Source: Nymphaea colorata (taxonomy: Eukaryota; Streptophyta; Magnoliopsida; Nymphaeales; Nymphaeaceae). Taken from it: DNA of 64,000 nt. The stretch is taken from positions 40,105,115 through 40,169,114 of the forward strand of contig NC_045138.2 of assembly GCF_008831285.2 (NCBI RefSeq), read 5' to 3'. Both the position numbers and the translations under genes were made by a program. Below, piece after piece: positions 1 through 13,768 of this stretch (positions are counted from its first letter, which is position 1; each line of letters opens with the position of its first letter). Under the pieces are notes generated by a model that saw nothing but the letters and a program-made list of their open reading frames with translations, had not been told where the DNA came from and did no database searches.

Positions 1-1575
1 GAGACTTCCAGTTCGAGTTTATGGCCTCTGGAGGTCTGCTCAAATGCTCTTGGCTGAATCAATATCCTTTTCCTCTGTTTTTCATTTAAAGTTTCTAGCC
101 CATTTTGTTTTCTTCATTGAGGAAATGCATGATGACCTCGGCAGGGAACTTTTCTTTATTTTGACCAGACATCGATATAGGCTGCTTGGTGACTTCCATA
201 TGCGTGGCATTACTTGTTCAACTTTGGCGCTCTTTTGACTGCTACCATCATCCACAACCGATGTTCTAATGGTCATCCAGCATCAACAGCATGAATGCCA
301 CCATCTAAGATCCATATCTCATTTGCCAATGCACCATCTGTCCATGTCACAAGTTTCAGTCTGTGCTCTTTATGGCTGTGCATTTCATTACTGCATGATC
401 AAATCAAAATCATCCTTATAAGAGGCGCATCTTTATAAAAAAATCTGCAGCTTGCTTTTTGTTTGTGCCACAAAAAGTTATTTAGAAGCTCAGGCAATGA
501 TGTTTGGGTCTCTCCAAAACAAGTGGGCGGCCAAAGGAATGTTGGTAAGGTTGGTAAAAGTCACACACATCCGCTTATAGAAAAGGAGTGGTACAGTTCG
601 TAGGCCTCTTGCTACATATAATTTAACTGATTAATTATATGATCTGCCCAACAATATTGTCGCCCCAAGGGAGGTTCTTCGAGGTGGGCCGACCTCAAGA
701 AATGAGAGACGCCTTGTTCCTTGACATGGGCCCATCGACCATCGTCCTGAATCATGTGGCCGGCCTGGATACTCAACGGGAGTGCAGGATCCGGTGGTCA
801 AAACTTACAGCCTGTTCAACCATGGAGCTTTAGGTGAGCGCAAGGGCACTGCCTCTTGGCACTTGTAAGTGGAAATCATCCGCATTCCTTGTTTTCTGAC
901 TCGCTTGGATTGTGCATCTTTCTTCTACTGTTCTACAGATTTGGTCTTTCTAATGAAAATTTTGCGACACAACAGGCTAACGTTTTGATGAAATAATGAA
1001 AATACATTTATAATTTGCTTTCTTTGGTTTAACTTGCCGATTTGAGATGCCCATCTAAAATAAAAGACTGGAGCGAAATAATGAAAGGGTTGCTCTGCTA
1101 ATGTACACTGGATGCGTGATCCATTTCCAAGGTTCTAACAGCTAAACGTTTGATTCTTATGCAAGTTTCCTAGTGGCAGTTGAATCCGAGGCACCTGCGC
1201 GGTGAATCCCAGTTTCCTACGAGACCCAGCCAGCAAGCGTGGGGGTCGGAAAAAAGCTTCCTCGATATCAATGGCTTTCAAGGGTTAAATGTTTACCTGC
1301 GCATTCCTCGTTAGTATCAACGGTGTTTTCTTGCTTTCACCTTCTTTGGCTTCTTAGCCATTTCATGCTTCGCTTATCCAAACATTTGGTTATATGCTTT
1401 CTCCTTGAGAATCCATGCGGTTAACACACCTAGATGCACAGGGTCAGGGTGGGATTTGGTGCGAGGGACATTCTCCTGAAGGAGACATCTCATATTTGAT
1501 ATGCTCAAGATAACAATTAGAAGGTTTTTATTAGAATGGAATAATCTTCTGACTTAATTGCTCAATAAAACCACA
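1..1575. other. Intergenic stretch, no confident gene
   Basis: Only short open frames are present, none with a recognisable domain. On the minus strand positions 1 to about 110 read as an open frame rich in charged residues that could be part of an exon of a gene lying to the left, but the family is not recognised and no clear acceptor was fixed. The last 150 bases or so before 1576 are probably the 3' untranslated region of the Nudix gene, an inference from position only. Confidence 0.4.
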
Positions 1576-2798
<1,223 letters not shown>

Positions 2799-5700
2799 AT
2801 GCTACGCCACGTCGTCCAAATGTAATTGAGAGACGGAAGTCGTCGCCGAGGCCATTCCCATCTCAACAAAGATTTTTTTCTTCTGTCTCCTGCTGCCAAA
2901 GGATGAGATTGGTAGGTGGACTCAAACAGGTGAGCAGGAGGTAGACGTGAAGGACTCAAACGTGAGAGGTGGAGGTGAACAACTAGTCGAACAAATCGAA
3001 CAACTTGAGCTGTACTTGTTAACTTAACTTGAGTCAATTGTTTAACGACTAGAGGCCGAGTTCACGAGTCAATTCGTTCAAGCTCACCATGCAACTGCCG
3101 AATCGAGCTTGAGCCTTAATCGAGTTGAGCTCTAACGATGAATATCAATTTTATCAAACGAATTTGTCGAGCCCTAATTGAGTTGATCTCAAACTCAACA
3201 CGTAACTGCCGAGTCGAGCTCAAGTTGGTTCCATCAAGTTATTATCGAGCCAAGTCGAGCTCAAGGTTTCATTAGTCAAGTCGAACTCAAGGTGACTGAA
3301 CTCATTACTCGTGTTCTCCCCTAACAAGACCTCTAACAAGAGGGTGCAAATTTATTTATTATCGTAGTTAAAGCTTTCTTTATTAACTTTAAAAAGTGCA
3401 ACAAAGGCTTATTATCTTGATGACGAGAAATGCATACAAAAACTTTTTCCGGCACCTCATAAAATATGACATGCGTACATGTCATTGCTTATGCTTCGAG
3501 TATGGCGTTGAGATCAAGACAGCGTGTATGTGTTTTACCCTTGACAAAGAGGCCACATAATTTTAGCGATGAAAAGGATGTTCCAATTTTTTTTTTTTTA
3601 ACTTTCTTCATTTTGTTTTTATGAGAAAGGGTGCTTCTCACTTTTTATTACCATTTTCTGCATTTTGTAGGGAGCCTTGATCAGGGGCCCTATGCAAAAA
3701 TTACAAAAAAAATGTCGTGTATTGGAAACGTCATCGACGTCGACTGTTACGTTGACTAGTGTTAGCTATTATTAAAATATTTTTTTTTTAAGTTTTTTTT
3801 TTGTTTTGAAACTACTCATAAAAAAAACTTATAAAAGCGAGGCGTATCGGCCAATAAATTAAAAGGGCCATAACGAAGGCCATTGCAATTTAGGAGTTGG
3901 CAAACTTTGGAGATAACCATAAGCCAATATGGGCTGATAACTTTCAATGACATTTTTGCTGGCATTCTCAAATCCAAATTTGTTCTTGGACACCAAGAAT
4001 AGGACAGCTTTGTTCCTGGCGTTTTCAAGAATGGGAATCAAACACCTTCCTTTTAGTCAAAATATGATGTGATGCTTCTTTGAGACTAGAGACAAAACAA
4101 CTTACAAAAAAGTGTTCCGGGTGCAAACTTTTGGAACATATGGAAAATGGTAAATTGGAGGACAATTCAAAATCATTTCGAATTTAATGCAAAGACAGAA
4201 TAATAAAACCCTTTTCCATAAGCAACTAATGAATGTTGCCAAACAAGGGTGGGGGTTGTTCGTATGACACCTTCAAAAAACTTGGTTTTGTAAAGTTAAA
4301 AATCTGGGTTTTAATTCCTGGTTTGGATGTTTAGATAACAAGATAAAAACTTGGGGAAGAGACCAAATCTCAGTTTCACCTGAAAAACTTGGGGGTTTGT
4401 TAAAACTGGTTTTTGACTACACCTAATTTTGATGCCGTGCCACTTTGGTGGCAAAACCAAGTTGTAAACTGTTTGATTGCTTCGTCATTGAAGAATTAGA
4501 GTTCTAATAGGACTTCCACTAAAGGGGTAGGCCCTCATCCAATTTGTTGATAAAAAAATAGGATATTTACAACTAAAATTGCGACAAATTGTTGCAGATG
4601 CAACACCTTATAACAAAACTTCTTTAGTAGGGTCTGGCAGATATTTGACATGTGAGGGGACTAAAAGAAGGGTTCATACCTTTAGAACAGGATTCATGCT
4701 AACTTCAACCAGTCGATGATAGAGATATATGGCTGATTTTAGCATGTTTGCCAAGATGAGAGGATCACCTGTGATCGCCTTACACATCCAGGCTTTCCAA
4801 ATGGAGTTGTTTGACCGAATAAACATGTTGCCTTGTTCTTCCTTGAATACCTAGAGACATTTTTCTAGCACACGGGTCTCCAGAGAAATAAAATTTTCTT
4901 CAATCCAGTGTATTAAACCTAGCCTAGGAAATGAGGGCACTTTTTGGGAGTAGCTTTTAGCTTTTAGTGCGTAAGAATCTTTATTCAAATTATGATTGTA
5001 ATGTATGACTTCGTTTTTTGTTCTTTGCATATAATGATGGTTTTGTATCTAATGAGGGCACTTTTTCGTTCTCATTCTGCTTCAAGCTAGAATTATGTAT
5101 GTTGGAAGTTTCTGGGGAATGTATTGACTTAGGATTCCACACAAGATGGGTGAGCTAATTGTGGTTTGTGTCAAGACATACCAAGGCCGTTTGGAAGTTG
5201 AATAGTTTGTTACTGTTTTATGAATCTGTTTTCATATTTGGGCCATATTCATGGAATAGTTACATACAGTTTCATTTGCCAAATGGACTTAGAGGGTCCT
5301 GAATTTTTTTAGTTCTAGGGTTCTAGGGTTCTAAGCAAACAGATGATAGCTTATAGTGGCAATCCCTCTACTGCTCTTGTTCTTTTTGTATTCTGTAGGA
5401 TGAAAATTGAACATGTAAATCTTGAGAGTCCCGACTACCACGCAGTTGCCATGGCAAAGTTCGTAGTGTGACTACACTAAAACGTACTTTCATTTTATAC
5501 TTGTTCTTGAAGGAGAATTCAGATCTAAGCCCTTCCAGAGCAGCTACATCGATAGCTAAGCAAACTTTTAAGCACAGCGTGATTCTTAGCATATTCTTTC
5601 ATGGTCTTCCAAATTAGTATCTGAAATTAAGTCTGTAAATAGGAATTGTTTTTCTCTTAGGAGAGATATAGATAATGAAGATAAGAGTGTCTGAAATTGT

Positions 5701-6557
5701 TTTCTTCGTTCTGCTGAATTTGATCCGAATCTGGCTTATAATATGGTCCATTCATCCAAATTTGATTTGTAATGCATTATGTCTATATCACTCTGAACCA
5801 ACTGCTTTTCTACTTCCAAACCTCCTGAAGTTGATAGCTATACACTGGATCCAACTGTGCATACTGAACTGAATCCCCACTGAACTTGAAAAGTTGACAA
5901 CCTAAGTGGATCCAAACGTGATAATTCATTGTCTGATGTTATCTAGATTTGTGGAGACACCATTTTTTGCATGAAACAATCGGCTGCCATTATCTTCACG
6001 TGGTAGCACTCTAGGTTGAAACTTTTGGCCTCTTTAAACTGAATGTTCTTATGTGGTATCACGTAGCCAGACACTGCGTACTGAGCTTTTTCAAATGAAT
6101 TTTTTGTCATTTGATTAACCGAGAAAAAGGGTTCCTTGTCATATGCAGTTCGTTCTTTAGTCTGCGCATTCAGTATATCGCAAGAAGAAAAAGAAAATAT
6201 ATCATTGACTATGTTCATAAGCCATAAAAACAAGCAGAATAACTTAGATAATGAGGACCAATCTTCATTCCATACAATTTTGACAATCCATGCATACCCA
6301 ACAAAAAGTAACTTAAACAATGTATGCAGCAAATTAAACTTTATAACCAACAACAAAATCAACAAGATTTTTTCCCCGTAGCAGTACAATATCAACAAAA
6401 TTTTATTGATACAGAGAAATCCGCTGGCCTTAGTGAATCTTAACCTCATGACCGATCCAAGATAAAAAGAAAACACTGACCAAAATGAACTTCCTTTTAA
6501 AAGCGGATACTATTTATCGCCACCATTTCCGCTGCCTGTCCACTAGCTTATACCTAC
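2799..6557. other. Gene-poor intergenic DNA with degenerate repeats
   Basis: From about 2975 to 3310 there is a degenerate array of CGAG/CTCGA/AACTCGA words, described separately. Positions 4240-4490 repeat the words AACTTGG, TGGTTTT and AAACC and resemble the better-defined element at 6757-7045. The 177-codon minus-strand frame at 5943-6476 is AT-rich, rich in Leu/Ile/Phe and matches no family I know, so it is not called. Nothing else is seen. Confidence 0.5.
2975..3310. repeat. Degenerate GAGCTCGA-word array (dispersed family)
   Basis: Many short words such as GAGTCGAGCTCAAG, CGAGCTTGAG and TCAACTCGA recur in both orientations with no fixed period. The same vocabulary occurs at 42395-42490 and 63735-63905 and more weakly at 27055-27240. 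This looks like an old, mosaic, TE-derived plant repeat. It carries no open frame. Confidence 0.7.
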
Positions 6558-6697
6558 AAAATGTTACTTCCTGGTGCAAAATCCCGTCCATAATGTGGGC
6601 AAATCTAATCTAAGGCATAGTAAAGAAAACAAAAAAAAAAGAAAAAAAAAAGAAAAAAGGATTATGGACGGGATTTTGCACCAGGAAGTAACATTTT
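6558..6697. repeat. 37-bp perfect inverted repeat with 66-nt loop
   Basis: Left arm 6558-6594 and right arm 6661-6697 are exact reverse complements over 37 bases; the loop is A-rich (poly-A with scattered G). A transcript would fold into a strong hairpin. The arms begin AAAATGTTACTTCCTGG. It could be a foldback transposon, the scar of an inversion, or a hairpin RNA source; no target-site duplication was found. Confidence 0.9.
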
Positions 6698-6756
6698 TCG
6701 TTTCTCCTTCTAGATTAGATTTCAGATTTTTCCATTGAAAATTAGCTTGTCTCTGG

Positions 6757-7045
6757 GTGTTTGGGTGATGCTTCAAAACCAGGTTTTGGATTTTGTCTCC
6801 AAAACCAGGTTATTGGAGTGTTTGGGTGCTACCAAAATTGGGTTTGCAGAAAACCCAGTTTTGACAAAACCTGATTTTGTAAAAAGGAATAAAAAGCCTG
6901 GTCCCCTTTTAGGTAATTCAAAAACCAGATTTTGGATGTGTCACCCCAAACAAAAAACAAAGTTTTTAACACTCATTAAAAAACTTGGTTTTCATAAAAC
7001 TTAGTTGCTACAGAAAATAGGTTGGAGGAGAGCGTCATCCAAACG
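6757..7045. mobile_element. MITE-like element with imperfect terminal inverted repeats
   Basis: The left end GTTTGGGTGATGCT matches the complement of the right end (GTTTGGATGACGCT) with two mismatches. The interior is rich in AAAACCAGGTTTTGG-type inverted words. Size of about 290 bp, terminal repeats and lack of coding suggest a small non-autonomous DNA transposon. No clear target-site duplication, so superfamily is open. Confidence 0.6.
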
Positions 7046-10000
7046 AAAAGTTTGCTTTCAGATCAAGTGTCTCAAAAGTACAAACGCATCAAACATGCAC
7101 CAAGAGTTTTGCATATTGCTGACTTCTCCTTTTTCGGCCGGCACCATGGCACAGGAGAACTCTTATTGCAAGCCTGGGTTTGGTAAGATAGGGGGAAAAG
7201 AGGTTTGGTCAGATTTGGCATAGGTAAGGGACGCCAATTCGAGTCATTGAAAGCAGACCGAGTACCTTGAGGGGATGAGAAAAATGTGGGGATTCAACCC
7301 TCTTGTTGAGGGAATTTGGTCTTGTTGTTGGATGGTAGGATGAAATACTAGTTTTAGTATTTATGCCGAGGTCGAGGCACAAGACAACTCTCCTTGAGAT
7401 GACTGTCTTCGATCTAGGGCCATTTGAGCTTCGGTTTACGTGCCAGTGTACTGGATAATCTAGGCCGGATCACCTGCCTAATTGTACCTCCTTACATTTT
7501 TTATTAGCAATAAGCTGGTTTAACCAGGTTTGGGTTCAGTACCAAAGCAAGCCCATTATCAGCTGGATTGAGAGCCTACGTAAGCCCTGAGCAAAGCAGT
7601 TTAGGGTCCACATTCCTCTTTTATGTATCTTATAACGGTAAGAGCGAGTGGAACTATGGACCATTTTGATTTTGTATTGATATTCTCTTCTTGCAAACAT
7701 ATTCTTTTTCTTTTTCACATACTCTTTTAGAGCTTGACCCTCTAAGCCCTTTGTTTGGTAGGAATCGACTACTAGATGAGCTACCTAACGTAAACGGGTA
7801 GGTGCAATGAGAGATTTCAAACATAATAGCCCCACAGACATTTTAATTATGTTAAGTTCTAATAGCTGACATTTTTTAGTTGAACAACATGACGTAGTAG
7901 TTTAATTATATATCCATAGTGAGAGGACCACTGTATATGCATCTACATGGTAAAAATCACAACTGCCTATCTTGTATGGATGGTAGGAGAAACTAAGAGA
8001 ACGATATCAACACAAGGATTTTATCATGGTTCGGATATCTGCGATGCCTCTTTTTCTTGTTTTCTTGATGCATCTTTTTCTTCTTTTCTTGAGGCAGCGA
8101 AGAAGAGAGAGAGATATTCAATTAAGTAGATGATCAACCATGATCAAAAGGCACAAGATTCATATCATTGTCATGATTGAATCTTCGGGGATCCCATTTT
8201 GATTGTCACCACTTTATGTGTGTGTGTGTGCATATATATATATATATTAATTGGTAGACCCCAGACCAATAACACAGGCACAAAGCCAGAGTCAAAATCC
8301 ATTGCTAAAACATTTTTTTGAATACAAATATGATCTTAAGCATGTTTTGATGAGAACCATATACTAAATTACTCGTGTTTTTAGGTTTAAAATGTTTCTA
8401 TGATTAATCAAAAAATGGACGGCTCTTATCGATATCAAAATGTTAATAGTGGAAAAATCAATGTTTTCCTTTAAAATAACTTGAACTAAGGCATACCTAA
8501 TGTTCAAAATTAGAATGTTTACACGTTTAAAATATTTTTTTTAACAAAAATTTAAGAGGTCTGGTTTTTTTCCCTGACGTAAACGGTCAGGGATATACCA
8601 ATTTTCCTATGTCTTGTGATATAAAAACTTTGAACCTTTCCCAGTCGGTACACTCAGTACACTTTGTTGTACAAAGAGGACATTCCTTCTCAAAATCAGT
8701 ATAACGGGATTGAAAGCTTATTCTTTGTTGAGAAAAGCATGTAGAATTTAGTAAAAGAAGAAAGGATAAGATTACGAGCAAACTATCTCCATGGATTAAA
8801 TGCTCAGCAATCCCTGTGTAATTGACATGAGACTGCATGTTCACAACAGCCATCTCAAGGGCAGGCGGCCATTAACAGCTACCATCTGAACCAGCAAAAT
8901 TTGGAAGTACTGGAAGCCTTGGAAAGATAAGATGTGGTTATAATAGCTGAATTTGAAGTACTGCCAGTTTGTGGGGCTGTAGAAATCCTGCCCCTATACT
9001 GGGAAGCACTTAAGCGTGTCCCCCCCCATGGGCCTGATGACTCGAAAACTTAACCTTTTGGGACCATGTGTACAGAACGTACATGTGATTTATATATATC
9101 TCAAGTTCTTGATCCGAATGATTTTCATTATTTGTTATGATTTCTTCTTGAAAGTTGATTTCTTAATGCCTTAAAGCCTGTCTTCTTGGTCATGTAAATC
9201 CAAATTGCACGTACCATTTTCCAGCAGCTGAAGAAAGTGCAACTGTACTGTCTTTAAACAATCAAATCTGTTCCTCTTTGAATATAAAAGACCACAGAAA
9301 TACTGGAAACAACTTGAAGGATAGTTTTTAGAAAGGTAGATATGAAGATGGATGCAGAAACTGGGATTTTAAGTGGATTGGATTCGACTTTCGAGTCTTC
9401 ATTGCCCATGCAACTTGCAAGAAATGCTTAGAAAGAATATTGTGGATATGGTGAATGAATCAATCCATTGGAATATACATGAACCAACCAAATAGAATAT
9501 ATAGAAATCCCTTTCAATCCAGATATATTTTAAAGATGTACTTAAGCATAATGTGAACAGTTACATGTTAAATAAATAAGCTTTCATAATCCCCTGGATT
9601 CAGATCATTGATGTGACTTGCTTGTTTGCTTGCGTCACGAAGCTCTCGCTCGTCTGCCTAATCCTAGCTTTCCAATTAGAAAAAGAAAGAAAAGCGCCAT
9701 GGATATGGATTCCAGCAAAAACCAGACAGACTTCTTGCAGATCTAAGCATTGTTTAAGGCAGAAATAGTATGTGTGAATGGGTGAGTACACTTGACTATC
9801 AGTAGATTCAATTTTTTTAAGCTTCCAGCCAAAACCACATTGTGTCTCACTAGCACACTGCCTACAGGTTGGCATGTGGGCCTGCAGATTATGGAGTTGT
9901 GGGCCTGAAGATAAAAACTCATTCCCCTTGATGCTGAGTGCTGTTGGATAGTTGTGAAGAATTTTAAATTCCTTTATCAAGTGCAACATCCTTGTGATGT

Positions 10001-10247
10001 AACCATGAGATGGTATTATTGGTCTTTTGAAATAGCTGAAGGTGCTGCTTTCTAGACAAAGCAATAATAGTATCTCATTCCTGACTAATAGAGTAAGTGG
10101 CAAAGAAAATTGGGAAAGGTGTTGAGGTGAAGACCTCAATTATATTCCACACCCTGTCATTTTGCACCATAAGTTTTTCCATGATAACGCCGTGGCCGAG
10201 GCACACGTAATTAAGGTCTATTAATTACGGTCCGGCCTTCTAAGAAG
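7046..10247. other. Intergenic, no gene recognised
   Basis: Holds short TG/TA simple repeats near 8218-8246 and several open frames under 180 codons. The longest, minus strand 9600-10139 (179 codons), and a Cys-containing frame at 8587-8853 (minus) have no recognisable domain and no conserved splice context, so neither is called as a gene. Confidence 0.5.
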
Positions 10248-10448
10248 GCATTTGGTGAGAAGAACATTGTGTTCTTGGAGTACATATTCTTTCTATATGT
10301 ATTTCGAAAACACCATATCTTTACTGCATAAGACAGTGTGTGATTATGAATGTGTTGTTAAGATTTGATAGACAACTGCTAGGCGCGCAGTAACAACTTG
10401 TTTTATGAATATATGTTTCAACAACACAATGTTCTTCTCATCAAACGC
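10248..10448. mobile_element. MITE, family with GTTTGGTGAGAAGAACA-type ends
   Basis: The 26-bp left end (10248-10273) and the complement of the right end (10423-10448) agree at 24 of 26 positions. The 201-bp element has no coding capacity. Related ends occur at 25831-26275 and 63312-63524, so this is a small family in the window. No convincing target-site duplication flanks this copy. Confidence 0.8.
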
Positions 10449-10915
10449 ATCCTATCATGATAAAAAAAAAAAAACTATACCTACTTAAGTGTTGCTAACA
10501 GGTCTTAGGGTCTGACTTAATCAATGAAGCATCAGAATATGCAGTGAATATATGAAACCACTCATAAGACCATCAAAACTATGCAAGTACCACATTTTTC
10601 ATGAAACCAAATTAACCAGCTTCATATGATCAACTCTTAGCTAGTGGAGGGAGTAAAAATGAAGCCCATGCATTTTAACCCATGTTGGTTCAGCCTGGTT
10701 TGGTGTGGCTTCAATAAATATGCAACTTTTTATCACTCGAAGCTGGTTATATGCACGACCCAATGTACAAAAATTGTGCAATGAAAAAATATAGTGAAAA
10801 AGTTAAAAGCAAAAAAAAAATTCTTCTAAAAAATCCATAAAATACCTCAACTCCTTAGCTTTTTTTTTCCAGTGCATATCATTTGCATGCTTCATGCAAC
10901 TCACTCTCCTTATAG

Positions 10916-11069
10916 CTTATATCTGGCGGTCGGTCGCGCGCACACACATACACACACATACTTATGAAGAGGGGGAGAGAGAGTGAGAGCTTCGACTTAT
11001 ATCTGGCGGTCGGTCCCGTGCACACACACACACATACATATGAAGAGGGGGAGAGAGAGCGAGAGCTTC
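10916..11069. repeat. 80-bp tandem duplication containing CA and GA tracts
   Basis: Two adjacent copies, 10916-10995 and 10996 to about 11069, share CTTATATCTGGCGGTCGGTC, a CA-rich tract, GAAGAGGGGGAGAGAGAG and GAGAGCTTCGA. They differ by a few substitutions and by CA-tract length, so the duplication is not fresh. No gene overlaps it. Confidence 0.92.
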
Positions 11070-12053
11070 GAGTGAGAATTTCAAGCTAGCTTGGCTTGAT
11101 ATACAGCTTCATATGCTGAGCTTGAAGACGCATTTTTGAGTGATATTAAAACTCGGGAAAAGAGATCCTCATCGTAACCTGATAGATCCACTTATCAAGG
11201 ATCCAAATACCCGTACTATTAGTTGGGTATAGTGCTACTCCATCACATTGAACCAATGGCTCATAGTGGTCCTCATGAGTTATCTCATTTCCTTATTATA
11301 TGTGTATGTGCATCCAAGGAGTTGATTGTTTTATTTTCTCCATGAAAAGCCAACCATGTGAACATGATCTCTATGATGCACGTGCGTGTATGTGAATTCG
11401 TAATTAGATTATGATATCTTCAAATAGTTGCATAGAGAACCGTCCAGTTTTTAGGCATTCTATATACTTGCATTAGATGAATCCAACTATAAACCATAAA
11501 ATTGATTAACAAGGGGAAAATCTCATAGGTAGATCAAATTTTACTAAAATCATTTTAATAGACGTTTGCCAGCAAAAAAATCGGACTTAGTGATCAGATT
11601 ATCTTGTTTTTTATAATCTTATTCAAATCCACTTGTATGGTTGGATTCACAGAAATGACTTTAAAATGCAGGAATATCATAACAGAAGGCCATAGATTGA
11701 ATAGACACATTGACTTCTTAATTGAGGAGAGGAACAAGACAGGTGATAGATAAACACCGCTTATATAAGTTTATAAATATAGAATATTGAAGTATCAAGA
11801 GAGGCCCTTAAACAGGAAAACGATATTCATAGATAATTTCAAGGAAGCAACAAAACCATACTCAAATTTCAAAGGCGTTTAATTAATTGCGCATGTTATA
11901 TAAATTATTCCGTGTAGCTAAATACAAAACATTCAAATACGAGCATGCTCTTATTATTATTGCTTTTTCAATTAAGCATGTTTTTCAAAATAATTAGCGG
12001 AAAATGTACATTAAGTTTTCAATATGTCACTGCCCATGTAAAATTAGCTTTCG
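11070..12053. other. AT-rich intergenic DNA
   Basis: No coding pattern, RNA gene or clear repeat seen. Confidence 0.5.
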
Positions 12054-12069
12054 AAGTTCTTCAAACATG

Positions 12070-12264
12070 CCGCCTCAAGAGGCATAGCGTAGCTGGTCGG
12101 GCTAGAGGCTTCTAAAAAGTATGTCTCTAGTTCGATTCCCGTGTTGAAGGGTGTCCCGTTCTATCACTGACACCGATGCAGCTCAGGACCCCAAAGGCAG
12201 GGGGAATGGAGGGGCCTTCGGGCTTCGCTTCGGGCAGTAGGATGAACCCTCTCGCTCACCCGAA
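12070..12264 (+). mobile_element. tRNA-derived SINE (Au-SINE-like)
   Basis: The 5' part contains a pol III A box (TAGCGTAGCTGG) and, about 40 bases on, a B box (AGTTCGATTCC), as in tRNA-derived plant SINEs; the GGCATAGCGTAGCTGG start resembles the Au SINE family. The 195-bp body is flanked by perfect 16-bp target-site duplications (AAGTTCTTCAAACATG at 12054-12069 and 12265-12280), the mark of LINE-assisted retroposition. The body ends without a long poly-A. Perfect duplications suggest a fairly recent insertion. The family name is from memory of the consensus; the SINE nature rests on boxes and duplications seen here. Confidence 0.92.
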
Positions 12265-12588
12265 AAGTTCTTCAAACATGACATCCATTTAGGCCGATTT
12301 ACGCCCAACTATGTGGGCCTACTTAGGCCGTCCATCCTTGTCATGATCAAGGACTGTTTATACACTTTGAAGATTTATGCGCGTCCAAATGTTGGAAATT
12401 TCAGAGTTCTACATTTAGAAAACGTCATTATTGAGATATATAAATATTTTTACTATTTATTATTAAATTTATGTTAGTCTTACTGTCCTCACCTTCTCAT
12501 TTGTTGACCTTTGGTTGTTGGATCTTGAAAGTTTCCTTTCAATGAATCTAAGTAATACACTTAAATGTGACTTGGATGGGTGCATACT

Positions 12589-12790
12589 AGGGGCAGAACC
12601 ACGATTTTGTTCAAGGATAGACCAAATAGTTCAACCTCAAATTTGGGTAGGGCCAACCTGAACCTAAATAAAAAAAAAATACATTACACAACTAACTAAT
12701 TTTTTTTAATTTTCTAATGTAAATTTTTTTTTTCCAGCTAGTTCGGGGTGGGCCATGGCCTAGGCGGCCCTCCCCTCCCTCCGCCCCTGG
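12589..12790. mobile_element. Non-autonomous hAT-like element
   Basis: Ends read AGGGGCAGAACC on the left and the complement of ..CCTCCGCCCCTGG on the right, giving short imperfect terminal repeats of the AGGGGCGGAG kind common in plant hAT MITEs. It is flanked by 8-bp duplications with one mismatch (TGCATACT 12581-12588, TGCATGCT 12791-12798). An 8-bp duplication is the hAT hallmark. No coding capacity. Related ends occur at 62721-62973. Confidence 0.75.
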
Positions 12791-12798
12791 TGCATGCT

Positions 12799-13729
12799 TT
12801 TTGTCGGTTATATATATATATGCTATCTAAGTTTGGATGGAGAAATTTTCTAACCTCTCACAACATCTTGCTCGATACATCGGATCAGGTGCTTGTGATT
12901 TAAAGAAGGTGGATCCTTCTAGGAAGGTTTGAGACCACCTGATGCATTTCATTAAGTGATATGCACGCCCCGTTGCATCCTTCAAATCACATATATAACT
13001 CTGCCGTACGTGGAATGTTGTCAAATGGTTAAAATTTAAAAATTTGTTCTTCAAAAACAACCGCTAGATTTTTATTAACAATGGTTTATGATGTGAAAAC
13101 CATTTTGTGGTGGCTTTAGGAATGATTTGTGTTTGAAATTCTTTGAAAATCGACATGGCAATATAATGTGAAATGATTTTATGGAGGCTTATGCTTGGCA
13201 AATGTTTCATCGAGGCTTCCCACACTTATGATCATCTCCTGTTTGGCTCATTAAATGAGATGCTGTCTTATCTTATCACGAACTCGGTGTGTGTGGAAAA
13301 TGTGTACATATCCATGCTATTGCAGTCCTTTTCAAGCAAGAGTTGTTCAAAGGATGCCCATACTAGAAATGCGAGGAATTCGCGTTTGTCCAAACACAAG
13401 AACCTGTTTGGAGGCGTGACAAAGTTCACGAACTTCGTTTTTCTCCAAAGGAAATCCAAGTTCCAGTTTATCCAACGTCCGAAAGCGTGGAGTCATAATT
13501 GCACAGACTTTTCTCCCCTTTAGTGAAAGAATTTAAACCCTGTGGGACATAACCCCGAGCAAGTTGAACCAGACATGTATAAGTTCGCTGAACCATCGGT
13601 TGTCAACAATCATCTCCCCCACCCATTTCCTGCAAACTCTCCCTCCTTTTCCATACATTGATCGACCTTCCAAGCCCCTCCAGTCCTTATACTTGTTTAT
13701 GCTTTATTTAATGGATATCATTTACCTTA

Positions 13730-13768
<39 letters not shown>

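Noticed and set aside
5310-5335. CTAGGGTT repeats resembling telomere sequence
   Set aside because: Only two or three units; far too short for an interstitial telomeric repeat.
5943-6476. 177-codon open frame on the minus strand
   Set aside because: AT-rich, hydrophobic composition, no domain or family resemblance, and part of repeat-bearing intergenic DNA; length can arise by chance in low-GC sequence.
9600-10139. 179-codon open frame on the minus strand
   Set aside because: No recognisable domain, no splice partners, and the composition is like its surroundings.
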